A stretch of 64,000 nucleotides of DNA from Fibrobacter sp. UWR4. GTDB lineage: Bacteria > Fibrobacterota > Fibrobacteria > Fibrobacterales > Fibrobacteraceae. The position numbers and the translations under genes were made by a program. The first letter of the stretch is position 1; every line of letters begins with the position of its first letter. The notes under the pieces are model-generated. The model was not told the origin of the DNA and did not search any database. It saw only the letters and a list, made by a program, of their open reading frames with translations. The DNA is taken from NCBI RefSeq assembly GCF_003149045.1, contig NZ_QGDU01000017.1:1-64000 (forward strand), read 5' to 3'. This document shows, one piece after another, positions 33,257 through 41,718 of this stretch.

Positions 33257-33628
33257 ATGATGAAAAATTTAAAGTTTGTTTTGCTTGCCTTTACGGCTTT
33301 GTTTGTGGGGTGTTCTGAACCTACGGATCGTATTGAACACAAGCTGACTCCGTACCTGCAGGAGGATTTGAAATTCATGGTGGCGGAGAATATCCGTGCC
33401 AATGGAAACAAGGATGCCTTGATGGAAGAGCCGTATTATCGCGTGAAAGATTTTCGTTTGTTCGAAGGGGCTGCATCCCGTATTTATGCGGCTTACGCAG
33501 AGGTCGACTTTTTCATCTATAAGGATGTGGCGATGCATGAGAAGAGAAAGTATCGCTATGACGTGCACACTCGTCAGTGGGATCGTTATTCCAAGGAACT
33601 AAAACATGGTAAGGATTCTATTCCTTAG
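33257..33628 (+). CDS. Small lipoprotein of unknown function
   Basis: A 123-residue predicted lipoprotein (signal peptide with lipobox FVGC, Cys at about residue 18) with a charged alpha/beta body and no family I recognise. Two ATG codons in tandem (33257, 33260) can start it. No Shine-Dalgarno site is seen; GGGTG lies just upstream. It lies between the structured array and mreB and has no evident partner. Confidence 0.65.
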   Translation: MMKNLKFVLLAFTALFVGCSEPTDRIEHKLTPYLQEDLKFMVAENIRANGNKDALMEEPYYRVKDFRLFEGAASRIYAAYAEVDFFIYKDVAMHEKRKYRYDVHTRQWDRYSKELKHGKDSIP

Positions 33629-33698
33629 GTTGTTTGTTGTTCTTCTTTTAACTATAATTGTTGCGTAAAGTTTCATCTCATCCAAAAGGGCGTTTACC

Positions 33699-34721
33699 TT
33701 GTTCGGTCTTTTCTCTTGCGACATTGGTATTGATCTCGGTACGGCAAACACTTTGGTCCACGTTGCCGGCCAGGGCATTGTAATCAACGAACCTACGGTT
33801 ATTGCTGTGGACAGCAAGAACAACCGTGTTTCTGCCATCGGTTTCGAAGCGAAGAAGATGCTTGGCCGTACTCCGGGCGAAAGCCGCGCTGTGCGTCCCA
33901 TGCGTGATGGCGTGATTGCTGATTTTGAACTGGTAGAAAACCTTCTCCAGACTTTCATCAAGCGCGTGCAGAAGTACCCGCTTTGGATGGTAAAGCCCCG
34001 CGTTGTTGTGGGTGTTCCTTCCGGTATTACCGAAGTGGAAAAGCGTGCTGTGATCGATGCTGCTAAGCAGGCTGGCGCTAAGGAAGTGCACCTGGTCCAC
34101 GAACCGATGGCTGCCGCTATTGGTATGGGCATTCCTGTTGAAGACCCTGTTGGTAACATGATCGTTGATATTGGCGGTGGTACTTCCGATATTGCTGTGA
34201 TCGCACTGAATGGTACCGTATGTAACGCTTCTGTACGTGTCGGTGGTGACGAAATGGACGAAGCTATTGTCCGTTACCTCCGCACCATGTATAACCTCTG
34301 CGTTGGTGAAAGCACTGCAGAACAGATCAAGATGACTATCGGCTCTGCTAGCCCGCTGGACGAAGAATTGACCATGGAAGTGAAGGGTCATGACTTTATC
34401 GCTGGTATGCCTCGCACCATGACTATCAATAGCGCTGAAATCCGTGAAGCTCTGAATGAACCTGTCACCGCAATCGTTGAAGCTGTGAAGCAGGCTTTGA
34501 GCATTACTCCGCCGGAACTCTCTGCTGATATTTACGACAAGGGCATCATTATGACTGGTGGTGGTTCTCAGCTTCGTGGCTTTGATGAACGTATCCGTCA
34601 GGAAACTGGCCTTTCCGTGAATGTGATTGACGAAGCCCTGATTTGCGTATGTAAGGGTGCCGCTCGCATTCTGGAAGACTTGGACAAGTATCGTCCTGTC
34701 CTTATTGCATCCTCTAACTAA
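33699..34721 (+). CDS. mreB: Rod shape-determining protein MreB
   Basis: A 340-residue actin-like ATPase that organises lateral wall synthesis under the inner membrane. The N-terminal DIGIDLGTANTLV phosphate-1 motif, VVGVPSGITEVEKRAV and DIGGGTSDIAVI phosphate-2 motif are conserved. The start is a TTG at 33699, supported by the standard MFGLFS opening and by AAAAGGG eight bases upstream; no ATG fits. It is first of the mreBCD-mrdA-rodA operon. Confidence 0.96.
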   Translation: MFGLFSCDIGIDLGTANTLVHVAGQGIVINEPTVIAVDSKNNRVSAIGFEAKKMLGRTPGESRAVRPMRDGVIADFELVENLLQTFIKRVQKYPLWMVKPRVVVGVPSGITEVEKRAVIDAAKQAGAKEVHLVHEPMAAAIGMGIPVEDPVGNMIVDIGGGTSDIAVIALNGTVCNASVRVGGDEMDEAIVRYLRTMYNLCVGESTAEQIKMTIGSASPLDEELTMEVKGHDFIAGMPRTMTINSAEIREALNEPVTAIVEAVKQALSITPPELSADIYDKGIIMTGGGSQLRGFDERIRQETGLSVNVIDEALICVCKGAARILEDLDKYRPVLIASSN

Positions 34722-34738
34722 AACTACGATACATTTCG

Positions 34739-35566
34739 ATGTTTAGGGCTTTTCGCTTTATTATCGATTTGTTCTCCCAAAGGCATGGCATTGTTGCTTT
34801 TGCCTTTTTCTTGGCTCTTGGTTTCCTGATGCGTCAGGCTCCCAATGTGGTCAGAGAGAGCATCGTCACGACCGTTACCAGTACCGTGTTCTATCCGGCC
34901 CAGCTGGTTTCAAGTTCCTTGAATGAGTTCCGCTCTATGGCGGAAGAAAACACTCACTTGAAGGAAGAGAACGCCAGACTCCGTCAGGAAACTTATCACG
35001 CGCATGAAGGCTTGCAGGAATTGGCTAGACTGCATACCCTAGTCCGCTTTGACGACAAATGGGATTTCCCCATCGTGACTGCCCGAGTGGTGGGACACAA
35101 TCCCGGCCGTTTTCTTACCACGCTGGTGATTAATCGCGGTAGCATGCATGGCGTCAAGGAACATATGCCTGTGTTCTCCATGAATGGTCTGGTGGGTAAA
35201 GTGACTAGAGCCGAAATGGGACATTCCCGCGTGCAGTTGCTGGTGGACCCGAACCTTAAGTTGTCTGTAATGGAGCGTCGCACTCGCGTGGTGGGCTTCC
35301 TTGAATCCATGGATGGTCATACCTTGACTGCCATGGTGCCGACTCATGCTGGTGTGAAACAGGGCGACACATTGGTAACTTCCGGTCTTGGCGGTATTTT
35401 TCCGAAGGGTATTCCTGTTGGAACGGTAAAGGATGTGCGTAAGTCTAATTTGGATGTCATGCGCCAGATGGACGTGGAACCCTTCCAGGAATTTTCCGTG
35501 CTGGAAGAAGTATTCGTGATGGAAAAGGAACCAGATTGGATTATTCAGGAGTTGCTAAATGAATAA
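34739..35566 (+). CDS. mreC: Rod shape-determining protein MreC
   Basis: A 275-residue bitopic protein: transmembrane helix (about 18-36), a coiled coil (about 65-95, EENTHLKEENARLRQE) and the periplasmic beta domain with VINRGSMHGV and PVFSMNGLVGKV. It links MreB to the elongation synthases. It starts 18 bases after mreB. TACGAT lies eight bases before the ATG, so an internal start of transcription is possible. Confidence 0.93.
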   Translation: MFRAFRFIIDLFSQRHGIVAFAFFLALGFLMRQAPNVVRESIVTTVTSTVFYPAQLVSSSLNEFRSMAEENTHLKEENARLRQETYHAHEGLQELARLHTLVRFDDKWDFPIVTARVVGHNPGRFLTTLVINRGSMHGVKEHMPVFSMNGLVGKVTRAEMGHSRVQLLVDPNLKLSVMERRTRVVGFLESMDGHTLTAMVPTHAGVKQGDTLVTSGLGGIFPKGIPVGTVKDVRKSNLDVMRQMDVEPFQEFSVLEEVFVMEKEPDWIIQELLNE

Positions 35567-36050
35567 CTTGAGCTGGCTTAAAATTCTGTTTTTGTTTGTA
35601 GCGTCTTTTGCTCTGCAGGTTTCTGTAGCTTCCTGGATTTCCATCTTTGGTGCAACTCCGGATTTGGTAATCATTTTCGTTGTTGCTACTGCAATTAAGT
35701 TGGGGCCTGCTGCAGGCTGCTTCTGGGGGTTCCTTGCCGGATTTTCCCAGGACATTTATGCCCCTGTGGAGTGGCTGGGCGCAAATGCTATTGCCATGAC
35801 CGTAATAGGCTTTCTGGTGGGCCAGGTGGAAGAAAAGCTCCTGACTTTGAATAAGCCTGCGAAAGTTGGCATTCTCGGTCTTGCATTCTTTGTGTGTGAC
35901 ATGATCTACTATGCTGTAACTGGACTGTCCCAGGACATCATTACCAACTTGTTCGTGACGCAAACCTTGCCGGAATGCGTTTATACCGTATTCATTGGCG
36001 GTATCCTGTTCTACCTGGATCACGGCGAAAGCAGAAAGAAGCATGCGTAG
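35559..36050 (+). CDS. mreD: Rod shape-determining protein MreD
   Basis: A 163-residue polytopic membrane protein with about five to six helices, of normal MreD length, with the central GLxxD-type segment GFLAGFSQDIYAP. It overlaps the end of mreC by eight bases and the start of mrdA by eight bases, so the three are translationally coupled. Confidence 0.88.
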   Translation: MNNLSWLKILFLFVASFALQVSVASWISIFGATPDLVIIFVVATAIKLGPAAGCFWGFLAGFSQDIYAPVEWLGANAIAMTVIGFLVGQVEEKLLTLNKPAKVGILGLAFFVCDMIYYAVTGLSQDIITNLFVTQTLPECVYTVFIGGILFYLDHGESRKKHA

Positions 36051-37887
36051 TTCTGTAGCCGAAAACGAAATCCAGCAACGTAAAGCTTGGAATGTCCTTG
36101 TCTATTTGGCGGGGGTGGCCCTTGTATTTATCGTACTGTTGGTTCGTCTCTTTTTCCTGCAGTATATCCACTACGATGAAAACGTCCAGCGTTCCGACAA
36201 TAACCGCTTGCGTAAAGTGGACTTGATTGCAAACCGCGGCTTCATTTATGACCGAAACGGTGAAGTCCTGGTTCGTAATAGACCGTCTTACCAGATTGCA
36301 CTTCAGGCTACCAGTTTGCCGCGCAAGAAGGAAGCTAGGGATTCCGTATTTAACAAGTTGCTGCAGATTAGGGACAAGTCCGGTGAACGTCTGTTTGACT
36401 CCCTTTCCCTGGATACGGCGTTCCAGAGGACACGTTGGATTAAGAATCGTCCTATCCGATTTTTTGAGGATGCTTCCCCTGAGCAGGTGGCTGTGGTGGA
36501 AGAACACTCTTCCGAATTACCTGGTGTGGTGACATTGATCGAATCCCGTCGTGAATATCCTTATGGGACGCTGGCGTCACATGTGCTTGGATATACTAGT
36601 GAAATTTCCGATGAACAGCTGAAACTTCCGGAATATGCGGGATACTCCCAGGGGGATCGTATTGGCCAGAAGGGGCTGGAACAGTACTACGATAAAGAGT
36701 TCCGTGGTAAGGATGGCCTGAAGCTTGTGGAAGTGAATGCATCTGGTCGTGAAGTGGGTGTGTATTCGGATGTGGAGGGACAGGAACCTGTTCCTGGCCT
36801 TCACCTGATTTCCACCTTGGATCTGAAACTGCAGAAGGTTGCGGAAGCGGCTATTCCCGATAGTGCTAGAGGTGCCTTGGTGGCACTGGATCCTCGTACG
36901 GGTGAAATTCTTGCAATGGTCAGCTCTCCTCGACTGGACCCGAACATATTCTCCCTGAAGCGTCGTGAACGCAACAAGGGCTGGGCTCATGTGGCTCTGG
37001 ACTCCATGCGTCCCTTGACGAACCGTGCCATTTCCGGTACGTACCCTCCTGCGTCAGTGTTTAAGTTGGTTACGGCTGGAGCTGGTCTTGAAAACGGGCT
37101 CCTTTCGGAATACAAGTATTATCCCAAGGCTTGTACGGGTGGCTATCAGTATGGTACCCGTTACCAGAAGTGTTGGGGCACTCATGGCAACTTGAATGTG
37201 GTTCATGCCTTGAGGCTTTCTTGTGACGTGTTCTTCTATCAGGCTGGACTTGATATTGACATGGAACGCATTAACGAATTCGGCAGACGTTTTGGTCTTG
37301 GCGAAGAATTGCTGGGTGTCGACATTCCTGGCGAACGTCCGGGGTGGCTTCCGGATTCAGTGTCCTTCAACAAGAGAAACAAGCGTAATGGCTGGCGTTG
37401 GGCTCGTGGCTTGATCCTGAATCTTTCCATTGGTCAGGGCCAGATTGTGACGCCTTTGCAGCAGGCTGTGTTGGTGGGATCCCTTGCCACCAATAAGGGT
37501 GTCTATAGGCCTCATTTCATGAAGGAACTGCGTGATGAGCAGGGAAATGTGGTTAAACGCTATGAACCGGAGATCATTCGTTCCGGCACGATGAAGGAAT
37601 CCACCCATCGTGTCCTGATGCATGCCATGGATTCCGTGGTGAACCATCCTGGTGGAACGGGTAAGAGAGGCGCCCTGCCTGGAATTCGAGTGGGGGCAAA
37701 GACGGGTTCCGGTGAATGGAAGCGTGGCCAGAAGACCCATGCCTGGTATGCAGCGGTTGCGCCTCTGGAAAATCCTGAAATTGCTGTTGCAGTCATTATG
37801 GAAGCTGCTGGTGGTGGCGGCGCTGTGTCTGCACCTATCGCAAAGAAGGTGCTGATGGAATACTTCCACATTGAGGATCCGAAATGA
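36043..37887 (+). CDS. mrdA: Penicillin-binding protein 2 (elongation transpeptidase)
   Basis: A 614-residue class B penicillin-binding protein with a membrane anchor (about 20-42), a dimerisation domain containing NRGFIYDRNGEVLV, and a transpeptidase domain. The catalytic SxxK motif is SVFK in TYPPASVFKLVTAG, the second motif is SCD in RLSCDVFFYQ and the third is KTG in GAKTGSG. It cross-links lateral wall peptidoglycan with RodA. The ATG at 36043 sits within the last codons of mreD; an earlier in-frame codon at 35995 is rejected. Confidence 0.95.
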   Translation: MRSSVAENEIQQRKAWNVLVYLAGVALVFIVLLVRLFFLQYIHYDENVQRSDNNRLRKVDLIANRGFIYDRNGEVLVRNRPSYQIALQATSLPRKKEARDSVFNKLLQIRDKSGERLFDSLSLDTAFQRTRWIKNRPIRFFEDASPEQVAVVEEHSSELPGVVTLIESRREYPYGTLASHVLGYTSEISDEQLKLPEYAGYSQGDRIGQKGLEQYYDKEFRGKDGLKLVEVNASGREVGVYSDVEGQEPVPGLHLISTLDLKLQKVAEAAIPDSARGALVALDPRTGEILAMVSSPRLDPNIFSLKRRERNKGWAHVALDSMRPLTNRAISGTYPPASVFKLVTAGAGLENGLLSEYKYYPKACTGGYQYGTRYQKCWGTHGNLNVVHALRLSCDVFFYQAGLDIDMERINEFGRRFGLGEELLGVDIPGERPGWLPDSVSFNKRNKRNGWRWARGLILNLSIGQGQIVTPLQQAVLVGSLATNKGVYRPHFMKELRDEQGNVVKRYEPEIIRSGTMKESTHRVLMHAMDSVVNHPGGTGKRGALPGIRVGAKTGSGEWKRGQKTHAWYAAVAPLENPEIAVAVIMEAAGGGGAVSAPIAKKVLMEYFHIEDPK

Positions 37888-39137
37888 GTTCCTTTAAATC
37901 TGTCGATAGTACCCTCAAGTTTGACTGGTTTTTCATCCTCCTGGTGATTGCCTTGATGTCCTGTGGACTCACCCTGGTGTACTCTGCGACTATTACGGAA
38001 GACATTCCCTTCCAGCAGACATTCTGGTTCAAGCAGCTGCTTCATTTCCTGGGTGGTTCCGTTTTGGCGGGACTTCTTGTATTGGTGCGTATTGAATGGC
38101 TGAAACGAGCTGCCATCCCTCTTTATTTTGTCTCTCTGGTGCTCCTTTGCGTTGTGCTATTTTTTGCAGGTGATGTTGTAAAAGGTGCGGGTCGTTGGAT
38201 TGACCTTGGTTTCTTTAAATTGCAACCTTCCGAGTTTGCAAAGATTGCCTATTTGTTGACCATTTCTTTCTGGCTTTCCAAACATCATGTGAGTTTGTAC
38301 AAGATCAAGACTTTTGTGGTTCCGTTCTTGCTGTTTATTGTTCCTTTTGGCCTGGTGCTGAAACAGCCTGACTTGAGTACGGCCCTTGTTTTCACTGCAG
38401 TGACTTTTGTGGGATTTTTCTTTGCCGGCTTGACCATTACGGATGTGTTCCTGATCGTAAGCCCGGTGGTTTCCGTCCTGTTTTCTCATTCCCAGTCCAT
38501 CGGTTACGAGATTCTCTGGGGGTTGCTGATCTGTGCGGTGGTCTTTGCGCTGGTGCGTAGACGTTTGCCCAAATTCCAGACGATCTTTTTCCTTGCGGCG
38601 AATATCCTTGCGGGCTACGCCAGCTCCATGGTGTGGAATATGCTGGAACCTCACCAGCAGAAGCGCGTGAATACTTTCCTGGATCCCATGAGTGATCCTA
38701 TGGGTGATGGTTATCAGGTGCTTCAGTCCATTACCGCAATTGGTAGCGGCGGCTTGACGGGAAAGGGCTTCGGCAATGGAACTCAGACTAACCTGGCCTT
38801 CCTTCCGGAAGAACATACGGACTTTATCTTTAGCGTGCTGGGCGAACAGTTTGGACTCCTGGGCTGTACCGTTGTCCTTGCGCTGTTTGGCTTGTTCCTC
38901 TGGCGCGCAACATCGGTTTGTAAACTCACCAACGATTCCTTCGTGACTCTCGTAGCTATGGGGGCATCCACGATCTTTGTGTTCCATATGTTGGTGAATA
39001 TTGCCATGACCATTGGGCTTATGCCGGTGACGGGCTTGCCGCTTCCGTTCCTGTCCTATGGTGGATCCTTTGCCTTGACCTGTATGGTGCTGGTGGGGCT
39101 TTTGATGTGTCTCCGTTTCCAGAGCCGTCGTCGCTAA
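37884..39137 (+). CDS. rodA: RodA peptidoglycan glycosyltransferase
   Basis: A 417-residue SEDS-family protein with about ten membrane helices that polymerises lipid II for elongation. The conserved RWIDLGFFKLQPSEFAK and the C-terminal GLPLPFLSYGGS signatures are present. Its ATG overlaps the mrdA stop in ATGA, typical for the RodA-PBP2 pair. Confidence 0.95.
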   Translation: MSSFKSVDSTLKFDWFFILLVIALMSCGLTLVYSATITEDIPFQQTFWFKQLLHFLGGSVLAGLLVLVRIEWLKRAAIPLYFVSLVLLCVVLFFAGDVVKGAGRWIDLGFFKLQPSEFAKIAYLLTISFWLSKHHVSLYKIKTFVVPFLLFIVPFGLVLKQPDLSTALVFTAVTFVGFFFAGLTITDVFLIVSPVVSVLFSHSQSIGYEILWGLLICAVVFALVRRRLPKFQTIFFLAANILAGYASSMVWNMLEPHQQKRVNTFLDPMSDPMGDGYQVLQSITAIGSGGLTGKGFGNGTQTNLAFLPEEHTDFIFSVLGEQFGLLGCTVVLALFGLFLWRATSVCKLTNDSFVTLVAMGASTIFVFHMLVNIAMTIGLMPVTGLPLPFLSYGGSFALTCMVLVGLLMCLRFQSRRR

Positions 39138-39233
39138 TCAGGTAAATATTCTTTTTCCAAAAAAGTTCATTCAAATTGACTGAAAAAAGCGTGTCTAGGG
39201 AGAGCATATGTTACGTATCCCTGGAGGCTTTTT

Positions 39234-39950
39234 TTGAATTGGCTTGATCGTATTGGTGGTTTTGTATTTGGGCAGGAATGCATGGGCTGTGGATGCGCGT
39301 CGGAAGCGCTGGACCCTTGGCTGTGTCCTTCCTGTAGGGGTGAACTGGAAAAAATGTCCAGGGCTCCTCATTTCCCTAATGGGGATGTATTTTGCCTGTT
39401 TCCAATGCGTCCCTTGACGCGTAACTTGATTCATGCGTTGAAGTACAGGAGTATTCCCGGAATGGCGACTTATATGGTGAAGCGTTCCTGTGCCATGAAA
39501 GGGCTGGCGGTACATCAGGAAATGGCCTTGTTACCGAAGCCTCTTTACTTTGTTCCAATTCCGTTGCATCCTGCCCGTCTTCGGGAGCGAGGATATAACC
39601 AGGCGGAAAAGATTGCGGGGGCGCTTGCCTCCGCCTGTGGAGGTAGGGTGTGGAGATTGTTCCGAAGGAAGACCTTTGTGGTGTCCCAGACGAAACTTTC
39701 GAAGGAAGGTCGCGAGTGGAATGTAGCTGGAGCCTTTGAGATGGTTCCCCAGAAGCGGATTCCCGCTTGCGGTACGGTAATCGTGGTGGATGACGTCTAT
39801 ACTACGGGGGCGACGACCACCAGCTGCCTGGGAGCGCTGGGGAACGATTTCCCTCTGCCAGTGAAGGTCTGCACTCTACTATACGATGAACCGGCGACGG
39901 CTGCTGCTGATTTTGCTGCAGATAATCGGACTGCCTGGGATTCTCTTTAA
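39234..39950 (+). CDS. ComF-family phosphoribosyltransferase-like protein
   Basis: A 238-residue protein with an N-terminal double-zinc-knuckle (CMGCGC and CPSC) and a C-terminal PRTase fold with the PRPP loop VIVVDDVYTTGATT. ComF homologues support DNA uptake or processing in competence, but their reaction is unproven. The start is TTG at 39234, six bases after GGAGG, giving the normal N-terminus. It ends at a terminator shared with tRNA-Ser. Confidence 0.85.
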   Translation: MNWLDRIGGFVFGQECMGCGCASEALDPWLCPSCRGELEKMSRAPHFPNGDVFCLFPMRPLTRNLIHALKYRSIPGMATYMVKRSCAMKGLAVHQEMALLPKPLYFVPIPLHPARLRERGYNQAEKIAGALASACGGRVWRLFRRKTFVVSQTKLSKEGREWNVAGAFEMVPQKRIPACGTVIVVDDVYTTGATTTSCLGALGNDFPLPVKVCTLLYDEPATAAADFAADNRTAWDSL

Positions 39951-39968
39951 AATACGGCCGGAAACAGG

Positions 39969-39993
39969 AAAGACCGGCTTTTAGCCGGTCTTT
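39969..39993. terminator. Bidirectional terminator between comF and tRNA-Ser
   Basis: AAAGACCGGCT (39969-39979) pairs perfectly with AGCCGGTCTTT (39983-39993). It serves both converging transcripts. Confidence 0.88.
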
Positions 39994-39996
39994 GAG

Positions 39997-40077
39997 CGGA
40001 GGAAGAGGGACTCGAACCCCCAAGCCTTACGGCGGCGGTTTTCAAGACCGCTGACTTACCAATTAGCCTATTCCTCC
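39997..40077 (-). tRNA. tRNA-Ser (UGA)
   Basis: The minus-strand cloverleaf has acceptor GGAGGAA/TTCCTCC, anticodon stem GCGGT/ACCGC with loop CTTGAAA (anticodon TGA), a long variable arm typical of class II tRNAs and T-arm GGGGG/TCCCT-type pairing around TTCGAGT. The discriminator is G; CCA is not encoded. Confidence 0.93.
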
Positions 40078-40158
40078 AGGGTGGACAAAGGATAGAAAAA
40101 TATTAGCGGTTTCGTCAACAAATCCCCGAAAAATCCCGATTTTAGAGATTCGGCTTGT

Positions 40159-40186
40159 TTGAAATTAAACTTTTATTAACTAAATT
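40159..40186 (+). promoter_or_regulatory. Possible promoter of the HD-GYP gene
   Basis: TTGAAA (40159-40164), 16 nt, and TAAATT (40181-40186). The -10 ends nine bases before the ATG and there is no Shine-Dalgarno site. Confidence 0.4.
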
Positions 40187-40195
40187 AGTTGTTGT

Positions 40196-41341
40196 ATGAT
40201 GGACGTTAACGCAACGCAGAAAATTGAGTCCCAGCGAATCCTGGAACTGTTGTTCTCCTATATGCCTAAGATTGCGGCGGAACGCAGGATGGATAATCTG
40301 CTGGTGCTGATGGCTGACCTTGGTCGGTCCATGGTTTCTGCGGATCGCTGTTCCTTGTGGCTAGTGGACGAGGAAAGTGGCGAATTGTGGACAAAGGTTG
40401 CCCATGGCGTTAGCGAGCTCCGTATCCCCCAGAATGCCGGCTTTGCTGGTTGTACTGTTATTACTGGCGAACCCTTGCTGATCAAGGACGCCTACCTGGA
40501 TCCCAGGTTTGATCGCCGTAGTGACCAGAAGACGCATTACCACACGAAGTCTGTGCTGACGGTTCCCCTGATGGATTCCACAGGATGCGTCATGGGGGTA
40601 TTCCAGGCAATTAACAAGCAGAGCGAGTCCCAGGAATTTTCCGAACAGGATCTGGAGCACTTGCGCCTGACTGCAGTGTATTCCGCAAAGACAGTGGAAT
40701 CCGCAATGCTTACTGCTGAACTTGAAGCGACCCAGCGTGAAATTATTCATACTTTAGGTGAAGCTTCCGAATACCGTAGTCAGGAAACGGGTGACCATAT
40801 TCAGCGCGTTGCTGAATCTGCCAAGAAGCTGGCCGAATACTTGAACTTACCTGCGGATGAAGTGGAAAAGATTCATCTGGCCGCTCCTATGCATGACCTG
40901 GGCAAGATCGCCATTCCCGATGCCGTGCTGAACAAGCCGGGCAAGCTTACGGAAGAAGAATACGCTATCATGAAGACCCACGCTGAACTGGGCTTCAAGA
41001 TGCTTTGCAATTCTAAACGAAAACTTTTGCGTTTCGCGGCAAACGTGTCCCGTTCCCATCACGAACGTTGGGATGGCAAGGGATATCCTTTGGGGCTGAA
41101 GGGCGAAAACATTCCGCTGGCGGGTCGTATTTGCGCCGTGGCGGACGTGCTGGATGCATTGGCCTGCTATCGCTGCTACAAGGCTCCCTGGCCCGAAGAA
41201 AAGGTGAAGGAAGAATTCCTCAAGATGAGAGGCTCCCAGTTCCAGCCGGAAATTGTGGACGCCCTCATTGAACATTGGGATGAAATGTATGCCTGCTATC
41301 GTGTTCAGGCGGATCCCAACGATACTGACAGCAGAAGATAA
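40196..41341 (+). CDS. GAF/HD-GYP cyclic-di-GMP phosphodiesterase-like protein
   Basis: A 381-residue cytoplasmic signalling protein: GAF sensor domain (about 35-175) and HD-GYP domain (about 190-365). Metal and catalytic residues are visible: HD at 233-234 in MHDLGKIAIPD, HH at 288-289 and GKGYP at 294-298. HD-GYP proteins hydrolyse cyclic di-GMP or related dinucleotides. No membrane segment or receiver domain is present, so the signal is probably a small molecule bound by GAF. No Shine-Dalgarno site precedes the ATG. Confidence 0.88.
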   Translation: MMDVNATQKIESQRILELLFSYMPKIAAERRMDNLLVLMADLGRSMVSADRCSLWLVDEESGELWTKVAHGVSELRIPQNAGFAGCTVITGEPLLIKDAYLDPRFDRRSDQKTHYHTKSVLTVPLMDSTGCVMGVFQAINKQSESQEFSEQDLEHLRLTAVYSAKTVESAMLTAELEATQREIIHTLGEASEYRSQETGDHIQRVAESAKKLAEYLNLPADEVEKIHLAAPMHDLGKIAIPDAVLNKPGKLTEEEYAIMKTHAELGFKMLCNSKRKLLRFAANVSRSHHERWDGKGYPLGLKGENIPLAGRICAVADVLDALACYRCYKAPWPEEKVKEEFLKMRGSQFQPEIVDALIEHWDEMYACYRVQADPNDTDSRR

Positions 41342-41394
41342 AATGTGAGGGGTGATGTTGCCCCTTGTGATTCCTTACAAGTGTTTTTGAATGG

Positions 41395-41432
41395 CAAGCC
41401 TCAGGCTTGTTTACTTTGTTTGTTTTTTTTTT
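41395..41432 (+). terminator. Terminator of the HD-GYP gene
   Basis: CAAGCC (41395-41400) pairs with GGCTTG (41404-41409) and is followed by a long T-rich tract. Confidence 0.65.
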
Positions 41433-41446
41433 GAACGAGGGCATAA

Positions 41447-41478
41447 AAAAAGACCTTAGCGTTTGCTAAGGTCTTTTT
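41447..41478. terminator. Terminator downstream of tRNA-Phe (bidirectional)
   Basis: A 14-bp perfect stem, AAAAAGACCTTAGC (41447-41460) with GCTAAGGTCTTTTT (41465-41478), around GTTT. Confidence 0.9.
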
Positions 41479-41480
41479 CG

Positions 41481-41553
<73 letters not shown>

Positions 41554-41610
41554 GTTTTGGTAGCCCAAATATAGTACATGTTGTGAGGCTTGTCAAGGGT
41601 AAATAGAATA

Positions 41611-41639
41611 TTACTGAGATTTTTTCCTTTTTTTATAAT
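41611..41639 (+). promoter_or_regulatory. Promoter of the CotH-kinase gene
   Basis: TTACTG (41611-41616), 17 nt, and a consensus TATAAT (41634-41639). Confidence 0.65.
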
Positions 41640-41718
41640 AATCTTCTAAATTTACGATGAGATGATGATTGGGATTCCGAAATTTTTTTCGGATGAATCC
41701 TTTTTTGTAGGTGGAATT

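Noticed and set aside
39176-39204. TTGACT at 39176 as a comF promoter
   Set aside because: No -10-like hexamer lies at 16-18 nt spacing.
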